A DNA stretch of 13,404 nucleotides from Firmicutes bacterium UBA6418 (lineage in GTDB: Bacteria > Bacillota > Clostridia > Peptostreptococcales > Anaerovoracaceae): positions 38,300 through 51,703 of the forward strand of contig DJPG01000016.1 in NCBI GenBank assembly GCA_002439735.1. The letters run 5' to 3'. The notes beneath the pieces are model-generated. The model was not told the DNA's origin, did not search any database, and saw nothing but the letters and a program-made list of their open reading frames with translations. A program made the translations under genes and the position numbers. How positions within the stretch are numbered: the stretch's first letter is position 1; every line of letters begins with the position of its first letter. This document shows positions 12,962 to 13,404 of the stretch, piece after piece.

Positions 12962-13404
12962 ATGGAGAACAAGAAACTGGGGAATCAGAGCGTGCGGTTC
13001 GCAAGTCGTCCTTATCTGATCGGGCGCGGCAACATCGTCGGCAGGAAAGAAGGCGAGGGCCCGCTGGCGGAATGCTTTGATGAGATCCTCAAGGACGATA
13101 TGTACGAAGAAAAATCGTGGGAAAAGGCGGAATGCAAGATGTTGGAGGGCGCGATGGAGAAAGCGCTGCATCGGGCGGGACTGGAGAAAGAAGAAATCGA
13201 CATCATGCTCAGCGGCGATCTGCTCAACCAGATCATGTCTTCTTCCTTTACCGCCAGGAATCTGCACATTCCGTTCTTGGGGCTTTACGGCGCCTGCTCG
13301 ACGATGACGGAATCCATGGTGGTCGGCTCGATGCTGATCGACGGCGGCTTCGCGCAGAAGATCCTCGCCGGAGCATCCAGCCATTTCTGCACGGCGGAGC
13401 GGCA
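12962..13404 (+). CDS. spoVAD: Stage V sporulation protein AD (5' part, cut by window edge)
   Basis: The reading frame from ATG 12962 stays open to the last base, giving 147 complete codons of a family about 330-340 residues long, so the 3' part lies outside. It opens MENKKLGNQSVRFASRPYLI and continues through a Glu/Lys-rich helix into DIMLSGDLLNQIMSSSFTAR and GLYGACSTMTESM, the thiolase-fold region with a conserved Cys. SpoVAD is peripheral to the inner spore membrane and in Bacillus binds dipicolinic acid directly, working with SpoVAC and other SpoVA proteins. GGGGAG (12945-12950) supports the start. The spoVAC-spoVAD order matches known spoVA operons, where spoVAE usually follows. Confidence 0.94.
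   Translation, partial: MENKKLGNQSVRFASRPYLIGRGNIVGRKEGEGPLAECFDEILKDDMYEEKSWEKAECKMLEGAMEKALHRAGLEKEEIDIMLSGDLLNQIMSSSFTARNLHIPFLGLYGACSTMTESMVVGSMLIDGGFAQKILAGASSHFCTAER

Overview
The window reads as a chromosome segment of an endospore-forming Bacillota, most likely a member of Clostridia. The main evidence is the spoVAC-spoVAD pair at the right end, together with AGGAGG-type ribosome sites, an rph-rdgB pair and an extended -10 promoter. Genus and family cannot be fixed from the sequence. Most of the window is moderately GC-rich, but about 7.22-10.9 kb is clearly AT-rich. My hand counts of sample stretches are 40 G+C of 60 at 6541-6600 and 23 of 60 at 7321-7380. I read the AT-rich part as an accessory insertion.

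Left block (about 80-7226, all + strand). An extended -10 promoter precedes a tightly packed run: RNase PH, XTP/dITP pyrophosphatase, a YihY-type membrane protein, a diacylglycerol-kinase-family lipid kinase, a PF06541-type membrane protein and a NagD-like HAD phosphatase. Several of these genes overlap. A 157-bp gap with nested inverted repeats separates them from an MFS transporter and a glycerophosphodiester phosphodiesterase (GDPD). Themes are RNA 3'-end trimming, nucleotide-pool cleaning, lipid phosphorylation and phosphodiester turnover.

Accessory block (about 7224-10900, + strand, AT-rich). It opens with an AlbA_2/GHKL-type ATP-binding regulator whose last 19 in-frame residues before a short NEV end are an exact copy of the GDPD C-terminus. 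The DNA is a 58-bp direct repeat with one synonymous mismatch, about 1.49 kb apart. Next come a well-formed promoter, a 36-residue single-pass membrane peptide, a heavily structured non-coding stretch ending in an intrinsic-terminator-like hairpin, and a three-gene set. That set is a DUF2089-type HTH protein and two unrecognised membrane proteins of matching architecture. No integrase, transposase or relaxase is visible.

Right block (about 10920-13404). On the minus strand are mscL and a maf-type nucleotide pyrophosphatase that carries an unusual Ala/Asp-rich insert built from three roughly 11-residue repeats. Divergent from maf are spoVAC and the 5' part of spoVAD (cut by the window edge), which serve dipicolinic-acid movement during sporulation.

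The strongest leads are the GDPD-tail duplication fused to the AlbA_2 regulator, the small peptide gene with its structured 3' region, the DUF2089 plus two-membrane-protein set, and the repeat insert in Maf.
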